Positions 54,615 to 62,027 of a DNA stretch of 64,000 bases are shown one piece after another. The notes beneath the pieces were generated by a model. The model was not told the DNA's origin. It worked only from the letters and a program-made list of their open reading frames with translations, and ran no database searches. Origin of the DNA: Veillonella sp. 3310. Lineage in GTDB: Bacteria > Bacillota > Negativicutes > Veillonellales > Veillonellaceae. Within the stretch, counting starts at the first letter, position 1, and every line of letters starts with the position of its first letter. Both the position numbers and the translations under genes were made by a program. Where the stretch lies: contig NZ_RQVJ01000001.1 in assembly GCF_003999875.1 (NCBI RefSeq), positions 310,001-374,000 on the forward strand. The letters run 5' to 3'.

Positions 54615-55474
54615 TATGTTCGCCCCCCTTTCTTATATTTCTCGTTTAATATCTTGGGTGTACAAGTATCCCAGTTCACATTATGGTGCATCCGCTTATG
54701 TTTCTCCCCCATCATCGCTACTTTTACACATGACGGTGAGTACATTACCGTATAAAATGACTTTACATACGTCCCATTATCTAAATATGTGGAAGTCATC
54801 CCTCCTGCATTAGATTGCGTTTGCTTTTGATTTAACATAAACTCGCTAATACTCATAATGAGTTTGCCTTGTTGTCCTAATAGGGTGTATGTGTTTACAT
54901 CCTCATTCACTCTGCCTAAGAATTGAAACGGCTTGTCTACATCGCAGAAAAAACTGTTCATCGCTTTTCTTAGTACTTTCTTATGAAAGTTCTTGTTAGT
55001 CGCTCCGCCTATTAAGTCACCACCTTGTGCAAATGCCACTGTGATTGCTCCAGTATCATTCATGAATTTAATCATCATGTCGAATACCTTATCAAGGTTT
55101 TTAGTCGTTACACTTCTTAATTTGTCACCATCAATATATCGGTGCATAAATCCTGTATAGTCATCGTCTAACTCTAAGAAATATTTTATGCCTAACTTTT
55201 TGGCAATATCAAAACATGCGTTTCTTGCATATACTATCGTTCGTCTATCTTCAAACGTATCAGCCGTATCAAATGTTTCTGCTATCGCTAGCTTGTCAAA
55301 CATAATCACTCGTTCTCGCCCAAAATTCTTGTAATATTCCTCAGCTGTATCGTCCTCATTATCTATCACGATGTACCAGTCTCCAGTGTATCCACATTTT
55401 TTGAGTGTATTAAGTGTGATTACATTGTTTGGTCGTCCATGGCTTAATATGAATACTGCAAATTTATCATTCAT
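54614..55474 (-). CDS. TET-associated-type (GREB1-like) glycosyltransferase
   Basis: About 286 residues of GT-A fold. Family marks: AVFILSHGRPNNVITLNTLK, YIVIDNEDDTAEEYY, DRRTIVYARNACFDIA and the metal-binding LELDDDYTGF (Asp106-108 in the longer reading). This family (TAGT) occurs in phages near TET/JBP hydroxylases and ParB-like genes and is predicted to glycosylate modified DNA bases. ATG 55474 is preferred over GTG 55483 because of its spacing to AGGTG. It lies between the ParB-like gene and terS. No TET/JBP enzyme is in the window. Confidence 0.75.
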   Translation of the reverse strand: MNDKFAVFILSHGRPNNVITLNTLKKCGYTGDWYIVIDNEDDTAEEYYKNFGRERVIMFDKLAIAETFDTADTFEDRRTIVYARNACFDIAKKLGIKYFLELDDDYTGFMHRYIDGDKLRSVTTKNLDKVFDMMIKFMNDTGAITVAFAQGGDLIGGATNKNFHKKVLRKAMNSFFCDVDKPFQFLGRVNEDVNTYTLLGQQGKLIMSISEFMLNQKQTQSNAGGMTSTYLDNGTYVKSFYTVMYSPSCVKVAMMGEKHKRMHHNVNWDTCTPKILNEKYKKGGRT

Positions 55475-56213
55475 TGTCCTCACCTAATATCGCCTCTAAG
55501 CTACTCGATAATTGCACATATCCATCACGAATTGCGTCCTCGTAATCAATAATGACCAAAGCTGACCGCTCCATAAGTTCCTGCATTTCTTCGCTTGCAT
55601 TCACATAGTAATTGGCAATATTTTTGTAATTGAATATGTTATGACGTTGTGCAGCCTTTCGCAAAAATTCTTTTTCCTCGGCAGACAAGTTGCTGTTCTC
55701 TATCTCCATGAGTAGCGATTCTGTTTTACTATCGTCAAGGCAAGCACCTAATGCTACGTTCTCCCCAGTAGGTTCATATTGTGGAATGTTTATATCAGTA
55801 GTATATGTATCATCACTTTCCGCAACCACGTCCGATAGGTCAACAAATCCAAAATCCGACATATCTATATCGACAATATCGCTTAACTCAATCGCCAACA
55901 ACTCATCGTCCCATGTCGCAATCTCTGATACTTTGTTATCAGCCAATCGGAATGCCTTAATCTGTTCCTCGGTCAAATCATCAGCCACAATACATGGCAC
56001 TGTCTCCAGTCCTAGCTTTTTGCTTGCCATATATCGTGTGTGACCTGCTACGATAACATTATCCTTATCTACCACAATCGGTACTTTAAATCCGAACTTT
56101 TCAATGCTGTTGGCCACATATTCCACGGCCTCTATATTATTTCGTGGATTGTTCTCATACGGCACTAGATCATGAATGCTTAATTCTACAATATTCATCG
56201 CAATATCTGCCAT
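55467..56213 (-). CDS. ParB-like nuclease/partition-domain protein
   Basis: 248 residues. An N-terminal ParB/Srx domain (about 5-100) has HDLVPYENNPRNN, the loop VIVAGHTRYMASKKLG, then EQIKAFRLADNKVSEIATWD. The C-terminal half is helical and acidic, ending in a stretch beginning VIIDYEDAIRDGYVQL. No methylase domain is fused, unlike many phage ParB-MTase proteins. It overlaps the glycosyltransferase by about 8 bases. In TAGT-containing phages ParB-like proteins are linked to base-modification systems, so a role in DNA modification is possible. Confidence 0.85.
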   Translation of the reverse strand: MADIAMNIVELSIHDLVPYENNPRNNIEAVEYVANSIEKFGFKVPIVVDKDNVIVAGHTRYMASKKLGLETVPCIVADDLTEEQIKAFRLADNKVSEIATWDDELLAIELSDIVDIDMSDFGFVDLSDVVAESDDTYTTDINIPQYEPTGENVALGACLDDSKTESLLMEIENSNLSAEEKEFLRKAAQRHNIFNYKNIANYYVNASEEMQELMERSALVIIDYEDAIRDGYVQLSSSLEAILGEDNE

Positions 56214-56386
56214 TTCTTCGATTTAATCTTTCCATGCACACGATATACCATATGCACATCTGCACGCATGCTATCATTAGGCGTTGTGAAAGTCTGACAA
56301 CGCCCATCATATACGATGTCACTAGCAGTACATACGCCGTGCTTGTTGTTTAAACATTGTTTTTTAGTACATGCTATCCGTGTCAC
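56195..56386 (-). CDS. Small cysteine-containing phage protein (DUF1540-like pattern)
   Basis: 63 residues from a GTG at 56386 (AGGTGG, 7-base spacing); an ATG 6 codons earlier overlaps that site. Cysteines occur in IACTKKQCLNNKHGVCTA and YDGRCQTF, a C-x4-C-x7-C-x10-C pattern that could bind a metal, like small DUF1540-type proteins. It overlaps the ParB-like gene by 19 bases. Function unknown. Confidence 0.6.
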   Translation of the reverse strand: MTRIACTKKQCLNNKHGVCTASDIVYDGRCQTFTTPNDSMRADVHMVYRVHGKIKSKKWQILR

Positions 56387-56444
56387 ACTCTCACCACCTT
56401 TCATGCAATACAAAAGGACGCCCATTTCTAAGCGTCCTTGTACA

Positions 56445-56642
56445 TTATTTCATTTCTTCTTGTAACTCTTCTAGCTTTTGCCTTGCCTTGTCTATATCTT
56501 TCTTTACTAATGTAGAAAAGGCTTTCACTACTTGCCATTCATCTTCATGTAATCGCAATTGGTGACCTTGTCTAGCCTCGCTATATCCTTTACGCCACCC
56601 GACCTTGCGACCTGCACCTTCTCGTGCTCCACCTCTAGGCAT
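56445..56642 (-). CDS. Small basic phage protein with GAREGAGRK motif
   Basis: 65 residues starting MPRGGAREGAGRKVGWRKGY behind AGGTGA. The G-x-R-x-G-A-G-R-K opening recurs in phage DNA-binding and terminase-like small proteins. The rest forms a helix with an EWQVVKAFSTLVKK segment of ribbon-helix-helix style. It overlaps the next upstream gene by 8 bases. Likely DNA binding; target unknown. Confidence 0.6.
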   Translation of the reverse strand: MPRGGAREGAGRKVGWRKGYSEARQGHQLRLHEDEWQVVKAFSTLVKKDIDKARQKLEELQEEMK

Positions 56643-56817
56643 TTCTATCACCTAACCACATTTTATAAAGGTAACCAATGAATGCTCCATTAATCCATGA
56701 GCTCCAATTCATCCCCGAATAAAGATTAGATGCAAATGAAACAATAGCCAATGCCAACAATAATAATTTTTTCGTTCTTGTTTTCATACTGTTTGACGTG
56801 ATACAATTGAGATACAT
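56635..56817 (-). CDS. Small phage membrane protein
   Basis: 60 residues (or 50 from ATG 56787). The hydrophobic segment KKLLLLALAIVSFASNLYSG and a second weaker one (WINGAFIGYLYKMWLG) suggest two membrane passes. No family recognised. The upstream GGGGGAG can pair with CCCCC next to the start, a small hairpin. Confidence 0.5.
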   Translation of the reverse strand: MYLNCITSNSMKTRTKKLLLLALAIVSFASNLYSGMNWSSWINGAFIGYLYKMWLGDRNA

Positions 56818-56853
56818 TGGGGGATTGCTCCCCCTCTGTATACCCTCTATAGG

Positions 56854-57009
56854 TTATTTGCGTTGCTTGCGTTTATTCCTTTTAGAGGGTTTTTTATTTT
56901 TCAAAATTTGATTTAATTTCTTATACCCTTGATATGCTCCAGTTATTACTGCAATCATATTAGCAAGGAATGAAACTGTTTCAAACAATGAATCATAAAA
57001 CTCTTTCAC
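56854..57009 (-). CDS. Small membrane peptide at the head of the late operon (GTG start)
   Basis: 51 residues from a GTG at 57009 behind an ideal AGGAGGTG. The central segment ETVSFLANMIAVITGAYQGY is membrane-like and the C-terminus is strongly basic (KKPSKRNKRKQRK), as in small toxins or signal peptides of phage origin. It lies 25 bases after an extended promoter and is the first gene of the late operon. Function unknown. Confidence 0.65.
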   Translation of the reverse strand: MKEFYDSLFETVSFLANMIAVITGAYQGYKKLNQILKNKKPSKRNKRKQRK

Positions 57010-57034
57010 ATCTTCACCTCCTTTCTATACTTAT

Positions 57035-57063
57035 ATTATAACACTTTATGATTAAAACGTAAA
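57035..57063 (-). promoter_or_regulatory. Putative late promoter of the prophage
   Basis: TTTACG (57058-57063), 17-base spacer and TGTTATAAT (TATAAT at 57035-57040) on the minus strand. It sits directly after the early terminator and upstream of all head, tail and lysis genes. Confidence 0.6.
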
Positions 57064-57085
57064 GATAAATAATAGAAAAAAGGTA

Positions 57086-57124
57086 CAAAAATAGCACTAT
57101 CCCAACTAATGGATAATGCTATTC
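57086..57124 (-). terminator. Terminator separating early and late operons
   Basis: AATAGCATTATCC pairs with GGGATAGTGCTATT (one bulge) and TTTTTG follows on the minus strand, 120 bases after the late-regulator gene. Confidence 0.8.
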
Positions 57125-57196
57125 TTGCCTTCATGTGGATTTCTGTTGTAACGTGCTTTACGCACTTATTACATTTTATATTATATCACACTTGAT

Positions 57197-57236
57197 AGGT
57201 ATATTTAGGTATATTTAGGTACATTTAGGTATATTT
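57197..57236. repeat. Four 10-bp tandem repeats (AGGTATATTT)
   Basis: Four head-to-tail copies (third reads AGGTACATTT), starting just after the stop of the ArpU-like gene and about 130 bases upstream of the late promoter. The 10-bp period matches one helical turn, suitable for cooperative protein binding. Confidence 0.75.
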
Positions 57237-57241
57237 AGGGT

Positions 57242-57688
57242 TCAAATTTCATTCGCTTTTCTATAAAATTCTTCTAATGCTTGCGAATGCCACCCTTTAA
57301 CCGTCTGATACGATGGCGTTATGCTTTTATACATATGTCTCAATCGTTGACCGCTAATATATACACGTTTCAATATCACTCGCAATATTCCATCATCAAT
57401 TTTATCAATAATTCGTAACGTATGTAACTCTAATTCTATCGACCGTTGTTTATACTCTTCTAATTGGTCATATAATTCCTGTAATTTATTTAGCTGTTCT
57501 ATTGTTGGTGCTTGGTATCCTCCGCCACCCTCTCCGCTTAGGCTAGATCCACTTAGCTCCCTCGGTCCCATCTCTCGTTCTAATTTCTTAATCTGATAGC
57601 TTGCCCATTTACCTTCTTCTCGTATCTCCCACAATTTACCCAATTCTGCTTTTGCCCATTCTCGCTGCTCTTTTTTGCTTAATTCCAT
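57242..57688 (-). CDS. ArpU-like late transcription regulator (DUF1492-type)
   Basis: 148 residues. N-terminal helices, a Gly/Ser linker (SSLSGEGGGGYQ) and a C-terminal sigma-region-4-like helix-turn-helix: ILRVILKRVYISGQRLRHMY then YQTVKGWHSQALEEFYRKA. Such ArpU/RinA/DUF1492 proteins switch on late genes in Firmicute phages. It is the last early gene before the terminator, tandem repeats and late promoter, which supports that role. Confidence 0.75.
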   Translation of the reverse strand: MELSKKEQREWAKAELGKLWEIREEGKWASYQIKKLEREMGPRELSGSSLSGEGGGGYQAPTIEQLNKLQELYDQLEEYKQRSIELELHTLRIIDKIDDGILRVILKRVYISGQRLRHMYKSITPSYQTVKGWHSQALEEFYRKANEI

Positions 57689-57718
57689 GTACCGCTCCTT
57701 TGCCTTAACCGCACGAAT

Positions 57719-57748
57719 ACCACCCCATCATTTGATAGGGTGGTTTTG
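57719..57748 (+). terminator. Terminator-like hairpin on the plus strand
   Basis: ACCACCC/GGGTGGT outer and ATCA/TGAT inner stems, followed on the plus strand by TTTTGTTTTG. It lies between the ssb and ArpU-like genes, with no plus-strand gene before it; on the minus strand there is no T run. Confidence 0.35.
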
Positions 57749-57768
57749 TTTTGCTACATCCCTAATTA

Positions 57769-58158
57769 TTAAAACGGCAATTCCTCTCGTGGTTCAGTAT
57801 TGGCCATCATATCAAAATTGCCTTGTCCCTGTGGTTGTGGTGTTTTTGCATAGCCTGTACAGAAATCTGCTACTACCTCAGTCACATATCGTTTAGTGCC
57901 ATCATTCGCCTCATATGACCGTGTTTGCAATCTGCCTTGCACAAATACCCTATCGCCCTTTTGGAATTGGCTAAAATATTCTGCCTGTTGTCCCCATACT
58001 ACGCAGTTTACAAATGCGGTGAACTCTTTTGCATCTCCATTCGGATCCTTGTATGTATTTGTAGCCGCTACTGTAAATGTAGCTACTGGCTTACCACTAT
58101 TTGTATATCTTAACTCCACATCTTTTGCTAAATGCCCCATTAATTGAACACTATTCAT
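57769..58158 (-). CDS. ssb: Single-stranded DNA-binding protein
   Basis: 129 residues. OB fold opening MNSVQLMGHLAKDVELRYTN, with FVNCVVWGQQAEYFSQFQKG and a short Gln/Gly linker to the acidic tip EPREELPF used for partner binding. Coats ssDNA during phage replication. Overlaps the RusA-like gene by 8 bases in the early operon. Confidence 0.95.
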   Translation of the reverse strand: MNSVQLMGHLAKDVELRYTNSGKPVATFTVAATNTYKDPNGDAKEFTAFVNCVVWGQQAEYFSQFQKGDRVFVQGRLQTRSYEANDGTKRYVTEVVADFCTGYAKTPQPQGQGNFDMMANTEPREELPF

Positions 58159-58531
58159 CGTCTATTTCCTCCCATGCTACTTCAACATAATCTGATGAAC
58201 CTTTATTTACATCATGATAGATGTAATCTTTTAAATGCCTAACCCATTTAGGGTTATCGTTCTGTAATATTCCAGCTTTTACCATTCCATCTAATACGAA
58301 TTTCTTGGCAAATGCAATATTGTCGCTGTCGTGTCTACCCTTTACGTGCCATGTAAAAATCATATCTACCTGCCGTTTTGGCTTATTACAATTCGCACAT
58401 AAAGCCTGCACCATAACTGTATTTGTTAATTTCTTTTTAATGCTAGAGGCAATCATTCTATTAGTGCGTTCTCGCTCTATATATTCGTTCAGATATACGA
58501 AATCGCAATCTATTCGCAATGTATTCTTCAT
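58151..58531 (-). CDS. RusA-like Holliday-junction resolvase
   Basis: 126 residues from ATG 58531 (AAGGTGC site), overlapping the upstream stop. The conserved acidic motif HDSDNIAFAKKFVLDGMVKA then GILQNDNPKWV matches RusA endonucleases, whose Asp residues bind Mg. It would resolve branched DNA before packaging. A CxxC pair (LCANCNK) is unusual for the family but seen in some phage members. Confidence 0.85.
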   Translation of the reverse strand: MKNTLRIDCDFVYLNEYIERERTNRMIASSIKKKLTNTVMVQALCANCNKPKRQVDMIFTWHVKGRHDSDNIAFAKKFVLDGMVKAGILQNDNPKWVRHLKDYIYHDVNKGSSDYVEVAWEEIDDE

Positions 58532-58968
58532 GCTTGCACCTTGTATGGGCAACACTCGGCACATTCATCAAACACTGGCATACCTGCATGTATTAGTGCT
58601 GTTCTTAGATCACATTTTTTGTAATCCTCCCTTTCACAATTAGTACATGCTCCACCTATGGCATACTCTGCGAATGTGTTTAAATAGTCATCGCTTTCCT
58701 CTTCCTCTTTCTTTGTATAAGCAGATGTCTGTACGGTCTTAACTTCATAATGACTAACTAACCTTGTTAACTGCTTTCGTTGCTCTTCGTCAAGATGTTC
58801 AATTACGTGGTACATCAATTTTTCCGCAAATGTGGCAATCGTATTTGCCTTGCGTTTCCATTCACCATCAAGGTTGAATGACTCGACCATATTTTTTGCT
58901 TCTTGGTTCATGCATGCCAGCAACAGCACATTTTGCTTGTTCCTACTATTTAAATACCTACGTTTCAC
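58528..58968 (-). CDS. Phage early protein with C-terminal Cys cluster (DUF5651-like)
   Basis: 146 residues. Helical N-terminal part (FAEKLMYHVIEHLDEEQRKQ) and a cysteine-rich end (GGACTNCEREDYKKCDLRTA and DECAECCPY) that could bind zinc or an FeS cluster. The pattern matches DUF5651-type proteins of Firmicute phages as I recall them; function unknown. It is coupled to the RusA-like gene. Confidence 0.65.
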   Translation of the reverse strand: MKRRYLNSRNKQNVLLLACMNQEAKNMVESFNLDGEWKRKANTIATFAEKLMYHVIEHLDEEQRKQLTRLVSHYEVKTVQTSAYTKKEEEESDDYLNTFAEYAIGGACTNCEREDYKKCDLRTALIHAGMPVFDECAECCPYKVQA

Positions 58969-59352
58969 CTATTCACCATCCTCATCGCTGCTAAGGTAAT
59001 CTAATAAAAACAAATGCTTCAAGTACTCTTTTGTATTATCAAACTCTTCCCATATATCAATATCATCTTTACAAGAATTTAATACAATTACATAGTACTT
59101 TCTTTTGTCTTTGCATATATGTTGTAATAAAACAAATGCTCCTGCTAAGTCTATAAGCAACTCTTGATATTCATAATGACCATTAAAGTACTCACATAAA
59201 TCAGACTCTATTTTCATAAAGACTGTGGCTAACGCTATAGTATGTGCCCTTAATTCTACTTGTATTTCTTCATTCGTCTCTATTAATTTGTTTAATCCTT
59301 CAAGTACTAAGCCTGCACTATTATCTAATTCTTCTAATAATTCATCATTCAT
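58969..59352 (-). CDS. Hypothetical phage early protein
   Basis: 127 residues, acidic and mostly helical (ELLEELDNSAGLVLEGLNKL, YYVIVLNSCKDDIDIWEEF). It lies 2 bases from the dUTPase gene and abuts the next downstream gene. No family recognised. Confidence 0.6.
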   Translation of the reverse strand: MNDELLEELDNSAGLVLEGLNKLIETNEEIQVELRAHTIALATVFMKIESDLCEYFNGHYEYQELLIDLAGAFVLLQHICKDKRKYYVIVLNSCKDDIDIWEEFDNTKEYLKHLFLLDYLSSDEDGE

Positions 59353-59354
59353 TG

Positions 59355-59783
59355 TTATACTCCAGTACTACCAAATCCACCCTCGCCACGTTCAGTAGTC
59401 GATAACTCTTCTACTTCTTCAAATTCCACTTTCGGAATTGGCACGATAATTCCTTGTGCTATTCTGTCACCTTTTCTTATGTTTTCATCATAACAGTAAG
59501 AATTTTCATATAAGGCATGAATTGTACCTCGGTAATCACTATCTATAACTCCAACACTATTAGCCATCCGTAACCAAGTATTCTTACCAATGCTAGAACG
59601 TGGGAATAACAGCAATACATGTCCTTGTGGTATCTCCATCGCCACACCTAAGTTAATAGCATGTACATGTGTTTCTGTAACTTTCACATCTTCCGCACTG
59701 TAGAAATCGAATGCACCAGATCCATCTGTTGCATATGTTGGAATCTTACCATTAGAATGTGTTTTCTTAATTTTTACTTTCAT
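59355..59783 (-). CDS. dut: dUTPase
   Basis: 142 residues from ATG 59783, preferred because GGTGG lies upstream of it while ATG 59795 has no site. Five trimeric dUTPase motifs are visible: TDGSGAFDFYSAED, PRSSIGKN, GVIDSDYRGTI, RKGDRIAQGIIVP and the C-terminal RGEGGFGSTG. Removes dUTP and supplies dUMP, keeping uracil out of phage DNA. Confidence 0.95.
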   Translation of the reverse strand: MKVKIKKTHSNGKIPTYATDGSGAFDFYSAEDVKVTETHVHAINLGVAMEIPQGHVLLLFPRSSIGKNTWLRMANSVGVIDSDYRGTIHALYENSYCYDENIRKGDRIAQGIIVPIPKVEFEEVEELSTTERGEGGFGSTGV

Positions 59784-59794
59784 CTTTTCCACCA

Positions 59795-59959
59795 TTATTT
59801 TAATTTAACCACTAATCCGATAATAAATAGAATCACTAAAATAGCTGTATATGCAATGATTAGCCATAACGGCAAGAATAGCCAAAATGCATTCACACTA
59901 ATGTATTCAAATTTTTGTAAAACTAACATAATCAGCTGTAAAATCAATAGTTCTTTCAT
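59795..59959 (-). CDS. Small two-helix phage membrane protein
   Basis: 54 residues: MKELLILQLIMLVLQKFEYI then FWLFLPLWLIIAYTAILVIL, two hydrophobic segments. The start has an ideal TTAGGAGG site. It fits exactly between the zinc-knuckle gene and dut. No family recognised. Confidence 0.7.
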   Translation of the reverse strand: MKELLILQLIMLVLQKFEYISVNAFWLFLPLWLIIAYTAILVILFIIGLVVKLK

Positions 59960-59967
59960 GCTACCTC

Positions 59968-60411
59968 CTAATTTTTTACTGTGAGTTTGCCTCCGCTCTT
60001 GCTACATTCTTTTGTGCAATATCTCTGATTAACTCTAGCTGTTTTAAACTGCTTACCACAATATTCGCATTTCTTTGTCAGCTTTCGACTATCCTTGTAT
60101 TGCAACCATCTATTTTTTGAATTTCTTCTATTTCTGATTTTCTTGCATTCATCTGAACACAACACACATCTTTTGTTATCTGTTCCAAAGAATTTCCCAC
60201 ACTCAACGCATGTGTTCCAATACTTTGGCGGTGTATATTCTTCTTCAACCTCTATCGGTTCTTCTTCGATTTCCTCCACCTTAGGCGGCGGTGTATATCC
60301 CAACACCATCCTCCCCTCTTTAGGTACTCCATCAATGCACGATTTACATCTATCTTGGCACTCACCACCTACTGTAAATACTGCACCACAGGATCTACAT
60401 TTTCTTTGCAT
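59968..60411 (-). CDS. Phage protein with three zinc-knuckle motifs
   Basis: 147 residues from ATG 60411 (AAGGAAA site). Three Cys clusters: CRSCGAVF..CKSC near the start, CVECGKFFGTDNKRCVLC in the middle and CEYCGKQF..RYCTKEC at the end, joined by an acidic linker of EEEPIEVEEE type. Such treble-clef or knuckle proteins are common early phage proteins and may bind nucleic acid. A smaller relative lies at 61541-61870. Confidence 0.7.
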   Translation of the reverse strand: MQRKCRSCGAVFTVGGECQDRCKSCIDGVPKEGRMVLGYTPPPKVEEIEEEPIEVEEEYTPPKYWNTCVECGKFFGTDNKRCVLCSDECKKIRNRRNSKNRWLQYKDSRKLTKKCEYCGKQFKTARVNQRYCTKECSKSGGKLTVKN

Positions 60412-60583
60412 TACGTTTCCTTTTTTCCATCCCTCGTATAAATAATACATAGGCTTTTATCGATCCACAAATTCGTTTCTTTTTAATATTCAGATTACCC
60501 CAATAATCCAATAACGAATCGCATACATGTTCAATCAATCGCTTATCGTATTTAATTTTCTCGTCTAGCTGACTTCTTTCCAT
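60395..60583 (-). CDS. Small basic phage protein, paralogue pair member 1
   Basis: 62 residues ending KKKRICGSIKAYVLFIRGME and a basic tail. Its C-terminal half aligns with the 60-aa protein encoded just upstream (KKRI.G..KA..L.I.G). Overlaps the zinc-knuckle gene by about 17 bases. Function unknown. Confidence 0.55.
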   Translation of the reverse strand: MERSQLDEKIKYDKRLIEHVCDSLLDYWGNLNIKKKRICGSIKAYVLFIRGMEKRKRNAKKM

Positions 60584-60587
60584 CCTG

Positions 60588-60770
60588 TCATTTTCCTCTG
60601 CTCTTCCTAATTAGTCCCATAATTACTAAATCAACCGCTTTATCTGTTCCAACAATTCGTTTCTTAGATCTTTTACTTCTTAAATATCTTGCTCTTCTTC
60701 CTGTACAATCAAATAATAAGTTCATTTGCAATGATGACAATTCAAAAAACGTGGTTATAGTTATCTTCAC
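60588..60770 (-). CDS. Small basic phage protein, paralogue pair member 2 (GTG start)
   Basis: 60 residues from a GTG at 60770 behind GGGGGTGATAAT; an ATG at 60791 would include the ribosome site. It contains SKKRIVGTDKAVDLVIMGLI, parallel to its neighbour, suggesting a local duplication. Function unknown. Confidence 0.55.
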   Translation of the reverse strand: MKITITTFFELSSLQMNLLFDCTGRRARYLRSKRSKKRIVGTDKAVDLVIMGLIRKSRGK

Positions 60771-60774
60771 ATTA

Positions 60775-61212
60775 TCACCCCCACAACACATTAATCAGAT
60801 GTCTCACCATCTCACGCACATACTTCAACTGCATAAGGAATACCACTGCATACTCTTTAGCATCTACATTCTTTTCTAATTGCACGATACAGCAGGTTAA
60901 CAAGCTAGCAACGACCATAAGCCGTGGTACTGTTTTCTTATCATTCCATGCATATTTTGTACTTTGAATATAAAAGATAATTTGGCTTGCTAATTCTAAA
61001 TTAGCCGTTATAGATTCTATTATCAAATCGGAATACACTACTGGTGGAATTTCTTCCTCATCATTTTCTTTAGCCCACTCTTTCGCCTCTTCAACATCCA
61101 AATCTTTAACCGTCCTAGGGATGTATGCCCCAACGTTGTACAGCATATCATTCAACTCGGTAACACATTCACCAATGATTCGGTCATGTTCTTTTACTAT
61201 GTCATTCCGCAT
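60775..61212 (-). CDS. Hypothetical phage early protein
   Basis: 145 residues, helical, with an acidic centre (VEEAKEWAKENDEEEIPPV) and hydrophobic helices in the C-terminal half (LMVVASLLTCCIVQLEKNV). Tightly packed between neighbours. No family recognised. Confidence 0.6.
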   Translation of the reverse strand: MRNDIVKEHDRIIGECVTELNDMLYNVGAYIPRTVKDLDVEEAKEWAKENDEEEIPPVVYSDLIIESITANLELASQIIFYIQSTKYAWNDKKTVPRLMVVASLLTCCIVQLEKNVDAKEYAVVFLMQLKYVREMVRHLINVLWG

Positions 61213-61218
61213 TATTTC

Positions 61219-61428
61219 CTACTCCGCTTTATAAGGACAATTTAAAATATGATTTATTTCATCTATAGCTATATTAAATTCAAAATTTGCATTAATGAAC
61301 CTCAACGCCTTATTAATTTCTTTTTGTAAAACTAGCTCTACATCTTCAAAATCCTCATCTATCCAGTCTTTCATTTTGATTGTAAATCGACCTTCTATTT
61401 GCGTATAAAATCCAACTTCTTCACTCAT
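61219..61428 (-). CDS. Hypothetical 69-aa phage early protein
   Basis: Start at ATG 61428 (MSEEVGFYTQIEGRF) behind AAGGGGTAG; the longer frame to 61461 lacks a site. Alternating acidic and hydrophobic residues (DFEDVELVLQKEINKALRF). No family recognised. Confidence 0.6.
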   Translation of the reverse strand: MSEEVGFYTQIEGRFTIKMKDWIDEDFEDVELVLQKEINKALRFINANFEFNIAIDEINHILNCPYKAE

Positions 61429-61439
61429 ATTTCTACCCC

Positions 61440-61508
61440 TTAAAACAACGGTTCTTGCCACTCATTAACTGCTAACATCTTATTTATTGCCTTGTTATGA
61501 TTACTCAC
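61440..61508 (-). CDS. Possible 22-aa leader peptide
   Basis: GTG at 61508 behind GGAGG with a 7-base spacer; product VSNHNKAINKMLAVNEWQEP and two more residues. It fills the gap between two early genes and stops just before the next start. It is too short to be certain. Confidence 0.35.
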   Translation of the reverse strand: MSNHNKAINKMLAVNEWQEPLF

Positions 61509-61540
61509 TGATTCGCCTCCAGTACCTGCTATCAAACTTT

Positions 61541-61870
61541 TTATACATGAGCCTGCATGCTCTGTGCCTGTTTCTTTGCCACCGCTTTTGCATATTTGTT
61601 CTTCCTTTTACACTTATCGCTACATGTTGTTGAATTTCCTCTGTTATTACCGAATTTCTTACCACACACTACGCATCTGTGCGTGAATGGATAATAGCCA
61701 TCTCGCACTCGCTGTTCCTCTATTTTCTGTTCCATTCCTTGTAAAATCAATACTTGTCCAATGGTCAATTTCTGCTTGCGGTGGATCATTTCACATTCAT
61801 GGCACCGCTCGATATGGTCATACTTAGGCAAAAACTTTTTTCCACAATCTACACATATTTTCTTCTTCAT
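61541..61870 (-). CDS. Phage protein with two zinc knuckles
   Basis: 109 residues. N-terminal CVDCGKKFLPKYDHIERCHEC and central CVVCGKKFGNNRGNSTTC..C, joined by a helix (IGQVLILQGMEQKIEEQRV), then a basic tail. The knuckles resemble those of the 147-aa early protein. Probably nucleic-acid binding. AAAGGAG site upstream. Confidence 0.7.
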   Translation of the reverse strand: MKKKICVDCGKKFLPKYDHIERCHECEMIHRKQKLTIGQVLILQGMEQKIEEQRVRDGYYPFTHRCVVCGKKFGNNRGNSTTCSDKCKRKNKYAKAVAKKQAQSMQAHV

Positions 61871-62027
61871 ATTTCTGCTCCTTTTGAATTCAATTACAAT
61901 AAACCCTTTCCCACCATAATGCTATCTATTTGATCTAACATTTCATTTTGTTTGCTAGATGGCAATAATCGTCTATATTCTTCTCCTACATAATAAACTC
62001 GCAACAATAATCTTTTACCAAATTCGG

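Noticed and set aside
55467-56213. ParB-methyltransferase fusion
   Set aside because: The C-terminal half lacks the SAM-binding and catalytic methylase motifs; only the ParB-like domain is supported.
57197-57236. CRISPR-like repeats
   Set aside because: Repeat units are 10 bp and contiguous with no spacers, and no cas genes are nearby.
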